Below are positions 59,084 through 64,000 of a stretch of 64,000 nt of DNA, piece after piece. The stretch's first letter is position 1. The number at the start of each line of letters is the position of its first letter. The DNA is from an uncultured Psychroserpens sp. Lineage in GTDB: Bacteria > Bacteroidota > Bacteroidia > Flavobacteriales > Flavobacteriaceae. Where the stretch lies: the NCBI RefSeq assembly GCF_947500255.1, contig NZ_CANMRL010000003.1, positions 310,001-374,000 on the forward strand. The letters are read 5' to 3'. Made by a program: the position numbers and the translations under genes. Under the pieces are notes generated by a model, which worked only from the letters and a program-made list of their open reading frames with translations, was not told the origin of the DNA and did no database searches.

Positions 59084-59575
59084 TTGATGATAAAGCAAAA
59101 AAAAATCACAACTCAAAAAACATTATTTCAAGAAGTGCTTTACCTGGTGAAAACACCAATTATAATTGCTCTTTTCTTGACACCAATTCGCTATACTCTT
59201 GAACTAATGGGTATTCCTGAAAATTACATTTTCATTATTGGCTTACTATGGCTAACGATTGGAGTTTCCATATATTGGTCTATGAAATTTCATAATAAAA
59301 AGCGATTCTTATTACTACTGTTATTAAGCTTAATTGTGTATTCTCCAATATCAAGATTTCCTGTTGCATTAGCTTGGTGGATTGATACGAAATGGGAATT
59401 AGGAACCCATTACGGACTATATTTCGACAATTTCGGACAAGTAGCATTGAATCAAATAATCTACGGCTCACTCATTCAAATAATACCTGGGTTTTTGGTG
59501 GGTTCTATTACCTTTGCTATAATGAGACAAAAACAGGTTTTAAAACTGAAAAACAATACTATAAAAAATGGATAA
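59084..59575 (+). CDS. hypothetical membrane protein
   Basis: 163 aa, several TM segments; stop overlaps start of next HTH gene. Confidence 0.72.
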   Translation: MMIKQKKITTQKTLFQEVLYLVKTPIIIALFLTPIRYTLELMGIPENYIFIIGLLWLTIGVSIYWSMKFHNKKRFLLLLLLSLIVYSPISRFPVALAWWIDTKWELGTHYGLYFDNFGQVALNQIIYGSLIQIIPGFLVGSITFAIMRQKQVLKLKNNTIKNG

Positions 59576-60143
59576 GAACCAATTAGCCAAAAGAATAAAA
59601 GAATTAAGAAGCCAAAAAGGAATGTCTCAAGAGTTTCTTGCAGAAGAATCAGGCTTAAGCTTAAGAACTGTTCAGAGGATTGAAAATGGCGAATCAAATC
59701 CAACTGGTGAGTCTCTTAAAAGATTATCAGACGCATTAAACGTAAACCTTGATGAGTTGATTGATTGGGCGATAATTGAAGACAATAAATATTTAAACTA
59801 CCTCAATCTCTCTGCCTTAACTTTTCTGTTCTTTCCATTGCTAGGAATTTTAGTTCCTTTTATTCTTTGGACATCGAAAAAAGGTAAGATTAAAAACATC
59901 AACACATTAGGGAAAGATTTAATCAATTTTGAAATTACATGGACAATACTTCTATTTTTCATTCCCTTAGTAGTGTTTATCATATCAAAAATCGGACTTG
60001 TAGAACATATTACTCTAAGCACATTTTTTATTATTATTAGCCTTTTATATGTTATTAATTTGATTTCAATAGTGCTAAACACGATTCGAATTAGTAATGA
60101 AAAGGACGTGATTTATAGGCCTCAAATTAGATTCTTAAAATAA
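59568..60143 (+). CDS. XRE-type HTH regulator with C-terminal TM region
   Basis: KGMSQEFLAEESGLSLRTVQRIENGESNPTGESLKRLSDALNV. Confidence 0.9.
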   Translation: MDKNQLAKRIKELRSQKGMSQEFLAEESGLSLRTVQRIENGESNPTGESLKRLSDALNVNLDELIDWAIIEDNKYLNYLNLSALTFLFFPLLGILVPFILWTSKKGKIKNINTLGKDLINFEITWTILLFFIPLVVFIISKIGLVEHITLSTFFIIISLLYVINLISIVLNTIRISNEKDVIYRPQIRFLK

Positions 60144-60224
60144 ATGCCTGTCTCCACCATATTTAAAATTTATACTTACCTCCTACCAAATTTTAAATTT
60201 ATATCTTTAAACAACTGATTTTCT

Positions 60225-60285
60225 TTGAATGAAAATTCTACGGATTTTAATTCGTACAAACCATACATAAACACGTCGACAATAA
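60225..60285 (+). repeat. degenerate right part of attC-like repeat
   Basis: gaaaattctacggattttaattcgtacaaaccatacataaacacgtcgac. Confidence 0.6.
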
Positions 60286-60301
60286 CTGAAACCGAAAACT
60301 T

Positions 60302-60715
60302 ATGGCTGGACTCGCAACTAAAGAAACTAATAAAGATGTATCCCTTTTTATTAATAATATAGAAAGTGAACCTAAAAAAGAAGATGCAAAAAAGTTATTA
60401 TCCATAATGGAAGACATAACAGGTAGTAAACCAAAAATTTGGGGAGATAACTTTATTATCGGATTTGGTAACTATAAGTATAGAAGAAAGAATGGTAAAG
60501 AAGAATTCGAATGGTTTAATGTAGGCTTTGCACCTAGAAAAACTAAATTCACAGTGTATCTAACTCTTGACATTAACGATCATGAGGATTTGTTAAAAAA
60601 ACTAGGTAAATGTAAATGGGGAAAAGGATGTTTGTATATCAACAAGTTAAAGGATGTAAACCTAGAGGTTTTGAAACAACTAATAACCAGAAGTAAAGAT
60701 GCAAAGTGGCATTAA
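60302..60715 (+). CDS. DUF1801 domain-containing protein
   Basis: KEDAKKLLSIMEDITGSKPKIWGDNFIIGFGNYKYRRKNGKEEFEWFNVGFAPRKTKFTVYL. Confidence 0.92.
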   Translation: MAGLATKETNKDVSLFINNIESEPKKEDAKKLLSIMEDITGSKPKIWGDNFIIGFGNYKYRRKNGKEEFEWFNVGFAPRKTKFTVYLTLDINDHEDLLKKLGKCKWGKGCLYINKLKDVNLEVLKQLITRSKDAKWH

Positions 60716-60784
60716 TTAGTAAAACAAAATAACACCTACCAACTACATGTATGAATACATTTACAACAATTAAAACATAAACTC

Positions 60785-61921
60785 ATGACGCATAAAAGCA
60801 TAATTTATCTGGTTCTATCACTACTATTATTTAACTGTAAAACACATGACGTAGTTAAAAAAGAAATACCATCTAAGGCAAAAAATGTGATTCTGTTAAT
60901 TGGTGATGGCACAGGATTGTCGCAAATATCCTCGGCATTTTATTTTAAGGAAACCAGTCCAAATTATGCACGTTTTAAAACGATCGGACTTATTAAAACC
61001 TCGTCGTCGAGGCAAGATATAACCGACTCTGCTGCAGGTGCTACAGCTTTTGCTTCTGGAGTAAAGACCTACAATGGTGCTATTGGTGTAGCCGATGACT
61101 CTACCGAAGTAGAGACTTTGGTAGAAATTGTATCACCTCAAAATATTAAAACAGGAGTTATTTCTACCTCATCTATACAACATGCAACGCCTGCAAGTTT
61201 CTATGCTCATGCTATAAATAGAGGACTTTATGAAGATATTGCGGCAGACATGGTCGCATCTGATATTGATTTTTTTGCTGGAGGTGGTACGAGGTTTTTT
61301 AATCAACGAAAAGATGGTAAAAATTTATTGGAGGATTTGAAAACAAAAGGGTTTGGTATAAACACAACAGCTTTGGATGACTTTGCAAGAATTAAAGATT
61401 ATTCGAAAATGGCGTATTTATTAGCAACAACTCACATGGATTCTATAGGTGGCAATGGACGTGGTGATTTCTTACCTAAAGCCACCGAATTAGGGATACA
61501 ATTTCTTAGTAAGGATGCAGATCATCCTAACTTTTTTATTATGATAGAAGGGTCTCAAATAGATTGGGGAGGTCATGCTAATGATGCAAACTATCTTATC
61601 GCAGAGCTTATTGATTTCGACAATGCTATTGGTAAGGCTCTCGATTTTGCTGAGAAAGATGGTAATACCTTGGTAATAGTAACAGCCGATCATGAAACTG
61701 GAGGCTTTACCTTATCGGCCTCTACTAAAACAAGAGAAGATGGCAGCACCTATAGTGATTACAGCGAGGTGGCTGGGACGTTTTCTACAAAAGGGCATTC
61801 AGCCGCATTAATTCCGGTATTTGCTTATGGTCCTGGTGCTGAGGAATTCGCTGGTATTTATGAAAACACAGAAATTTTTCATAAGATTTTGGAAGCCACT
61901 AATTGGAGTAATAAGAATTAA
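60785..61921 (+). CDS. alkaline phosphatase
   Basis: NVILLIGDGTGLSQ, DSAAGATAFASGVKTYNGAIG, VTADHETGGFTL. Confidence 0.95.
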   Translation: MTHKSIIYLVLSLLLFNCKTHDVVKKEIPSKAKNVILLIGDGTGLSQISSAFYFKETSPNYARFKTIGLIKTSSSRQDITDSAAGATAFASGVKTYNGAIGVADDSTEVETLVEIVSPQNIKTGVISTSSIQHATPASFYAHAINRGLYEDIAADMVASDIDFFAGGGTRFFNQRKDGKNLLEDLKTKGFGINTTALDDFARIKDYSKMAYLLATTHMDSIGGNGRGDFLPKATELGIQFLSKDADHPNFFIMIEGSQIDWGGHANDANYLIAELIDFDNAIGKALDFAEKDGNTLVIVTADHETGGFTLSASTKTREDGSTYSDYSEVAGTFSTKGHSAALIPVFAYGPGAEEFAGIYENTEIFHKILEATNWSNKN

Positions 61922-61929
61922 TTTTCAGT

Positions 61930-62352
61930 TTGCGATATACTTGTAAAATGACATTTTACCAAACAGAAATAGAGCGAATAAGAAAGATCTGTTATTCTAA
62001 CGATAGCCAGATAGAGACTGTAATCGCAACACGTAATTATATTGACAATAATTATGATAAAGATCTGAAATTGGATTTTTTATCACACATCCGATTTACA
62101 TCAAAATATCATTTACTAAGACTTTTCAAGAGGTACTACGGACAAACACCTAGACAATACTTAACAGACAAACGCATTGAGAAGTCAAAAGAAAATCTAA
62201 TAAACGGAATGACGGTAACCGAAACCTGTTTCGCCGTTGGGTTTGAAAGTTTAGGTTCCTTTAGTAAATTATTCAAAACTAAAACGGGAAAATCACCAAG
62301 CGTATTTCAAAAAGAGCAACTTTCGAGAAGCAAATTAGATTTAGAGTTCTGA
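61930..62352 (+). CDS. AraC-family regulator (stand-alone HTH)
   Basis: FLSHIRFTSKYHLLRLFKRYYGQTPRQYLTDKRIEKSKENL. Confidence 0.9.
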   Translation: MRYTCKMTFYQTEIERIRKICYSNDSQIETVIATRNYIDNNYDKDLKLDFLSHIRFTSKYHLLRLFKRYYGQTPRQYLTDKRIEKSKENLINGMTVTETCFAVGFESLGSFSKLFKTKTGKSPSVFQKEQLSRSKLDLEF

Positions 62353-62385
62353 ACTTTGGTGAATAACTAAAACAAATCAAAAACG

Positions 62386-62781
62386 ATGAAAGTAACACTA
62401 ATTAGCATTCCGGTTAGAGACCAAGAAAAAGCCTTAAAATTTTATACTGAAAAATTAGGTTTCCTGAAAAAGAAGGACGTACCATTAGAAGGTGGCAATC
62501 GATGGCTCACTCTAGTTTCAGCAGAATGGCAGGATGGACCAGAACTTTTACTAGAACCAGCTCCTAACCATTTTGAGCCTTGTAAAGTTTTTCAAGATGC
62601 ATTGATGGAAGCAGGGTTTCCGTATACGCAATTTGATGTTGATAATGTCGATGCCGACTATGACAGATTGATAGAACTTGGGGTTGAGTTTAGCGTAAAG
62701 CCAACTAAAATGGGAACTGTGAAATTTGCTGTTTTCAATGACACTTGTGGAAATAACATTCAAATTGTAGAAACACTTTAA
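62386..62781 (+). CDS. VOC family protein
   Basis: ISIPVRDQEKALKFYTEKLGFLKKKDVPLEGGNRWLTLVSAEWQDGPELLLEP. Confidence 0.93.
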   Translation: MKVTLISIPVRDQEKALKFYTEKLGFLKKKDVPLEGGNRWLTLVSAEWQDGPELLLEPAPNHFEPCKVFQDALMEAGFPYTQFDVDNVDADYDRLIELGVEFSVKPTKMGTVKFAVFNDTCGNNIQIVETL

Positions 62782-62793
62782 AAAACTAATAAA

Positions 62794-63342
62794 ATGAACC
62801 GAATTACAACTTTACTCATCCTTGCACTACTCGTATTTAGTTGTTCTGATTCTAAAGGCAATAAGGATACTAATGAAAAACTAAACGCATTACGTGTTGA
62901 ACTTGATAGCTTAAAAAATTCAAAAGCAGAAGCGTCAAATGCTTCAAACAAACAGATTGCAACATTTTTGACATTTCAAGAGAATAATGCAGAAGAGGCA
63001 ATGAACTTTTATGTAGGACTATTTGAAAATTCAAGAATTATTGATGTTCAGCGCTATGGTAAAGATGGACCAGCCAAAGAAGGAACAATTATGGTTGCTA
63101 CATTTGAGCTAAACGGAAGTAAATTTATGTGCAGTGATAGTTATATAAAACACGAATGGGCATTCACTCCAGGCGTTTCGAATATGGTAGAATGCAAAAC
63201 AAATGATGAAATTGAAATCCTCTTTACAAAACTATCAGAAAACGGTAAAGCTTTGATGCCCTTAGACAACTATGGCTGGAGTACAAAATTTGCTTTTATT
63301 GAAGACCAATTTGGTGTGTCTTGGCAATTGAATTTAAAGTAA
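62794..63342 (+). CDS. PhnB/VOC-like lipoprotein
   Basis: LLVFSCSDS lipobox; ATFLTFQENNAEEAMNFYVGLFENSRII..DQFGVSWQL. Confidence 0.88.
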   Translation: MNRITTLLILALLVFSCSDSKGNKDTNEKLNALRVELDSLKNSKAEASNASNKQIATFLTFQENNAEEAMNFYVGLFENSRIIDVQRYGKDGPAKEGTIMVATFELNGSKFMCSDSYIKHEWAFTPGVSNMVECKTNDEIEILFTKLSENGKALMPLDNYGWSTKFAFIEDQFGVSWQLNLK

Positions 63343-63463
63343 CAACTTATCTTTCAACATAAAACTATTAGAAAAAAACTGTATAAACATTCGCAATAAA
63401 CAAATTAACGCAACCTTTTACACAAATAAGCATCTACATATTAAATGATAGATTTAAAAAGAC

Positions 63464-63862
63464 ATGAAAAAACAACTTTTAGTTTTATTGGTTATTACAC
63501 TTATGCTCTCTTGTAATAATGATGATCAGAATAATTCAAATATAGAATTAATAGGAAATTGGAAATTAATTGAGGTTTTAGCCAATCCTGGTGGCGGCAG
63601 CGGAACGTTCATGCCTGTTGAAAGCGATAAGACTATTGAATTCGAAAATAGCGGAACAATAACAACCAATACTTCTTTATGTGATCCATATTCAGATGAA
63701 ATAATCACTACTGGAAGTTTTAGTTTGACCAACAATACCATAACGACGAATTGTCAAAATCCAAATATTACAACAATTTCTTTCGAATTAAATGATCAAC
63801 ACCTAATTTTAAACTTCATATCAAATGAAGGTTATTCGCAAAAGTTTAAAAAAAATAATTAA
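63464..63862 (+). CDS. lipocalin-like/META-like lipoprotein
   Basis: MLSCNNDDQ lipobox; ELIGNWKLIEVLANPGGGSGTFMPVESDKTIEFENSGTI. Confidence 0.8.
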   Translation: MKKQLLVLLVITLMLSCNNDDQNNSNIELIGNWKLIEVLANPGGGSGTFMPVESDKTIEFENSGTITTNTSLCDPYSDEIITTGSFSLTNNTITTNCQNPNITTISFELNDQHLILNFISNEGYSQKFKKNN

Positions 63863-63921
63863 AACCTATTCGTTATAATTTTACACCATTTTGTGGTAGA
63901 AAAAATTAGAAAGTAATACTA

Positions 63922-64000
63922 ATGCCCAAATTAACAATCCATAGAGTTTCTAGTTACGAAAATCGCGCAAGAAAAATAAAGGTCGAAATCGACGGAAAAG
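63922..64000 (+). CDS. start of a hypothetical protein, truncated by window end
   Basis: ATGCCCAAATTAACAATC.. MPKLTIHRVSSYENRARKIKVEIDGK open to window edge. Confidence 0.5.
   Translation, partial: MPKLTIHRVSSYENRARKIKVEIDGK

Noticed and set aside
2906-63741. Short minus-strand ORFs in the track lying inside plus-strand genes (e.g. 2906-3202, 7273-7497, 33264-33596, 55744-56193, 62551-62763)
   Set aside because: They lie antisense to well-supported CDSs, show no recognisable motifs, and their compositions look like reverse translations of the sense genes.

Overview
The window is AT-rich Bacteroidota (Flavobacteriaceae-like) chromosome. It has three parts. (1) About 1-36.9 kb is mostly ordinary chromosomal gene content: gamma-glutamyltransferase (partial), DinB, ArsR+SRPBCC, pdxH, a tricorn-like S41 protease, uvrA, LOG-family protein, T9SS-sorted nuclease, fused E1 dehydrogenase, cytochrome-c peroxidase, DoxX and a methyltransferase. 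(2) About 36.95-53.66 kb is an accessory block in which short, mostly single-gene units are separated by a family of imperfect, end-palindromic intergenic repeats of about 60-215 bp. The left arm is ..YAAC|AACGTGTATAATTAATTGCT.. and the right arm is ..CATACACAAACACGTTRGC... (3) About 53.7-64 kb is a mixed accessory region with an LRR protein, a SUKH-like remnant, a HisRS-like gene, AraC+VOC modules, XRE, DUF1801 and alkaline phosphatase, plus degenerate copies of the same repeat. Main finding: in the best-preserved units, the bases just after the GTT at the end of one repeat are the reverse complement of the bases just before the AAC at the start of the NEXT repeat, across the intervening gene. 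Examples are GTTAGCCATA...TATGGCTAAC (10/10) and GTTAGCTGCAATATG...AATACTGCAGCTAAC (13/15). They do not match the other end of the same repeat. This is the relationship of R' and R'' boxes in integron gene cassettes (attC sites), so the block looks like an attC-like cassette array without an integrase in the window (CALIN-like). The sites are AT-rich and fall into at least three interior subfamilies. No tRNA, rRNA, CRISPR array, transposase or tyrosine recombinase was recognised. All family calls come from reading the sequence; no database search was run.
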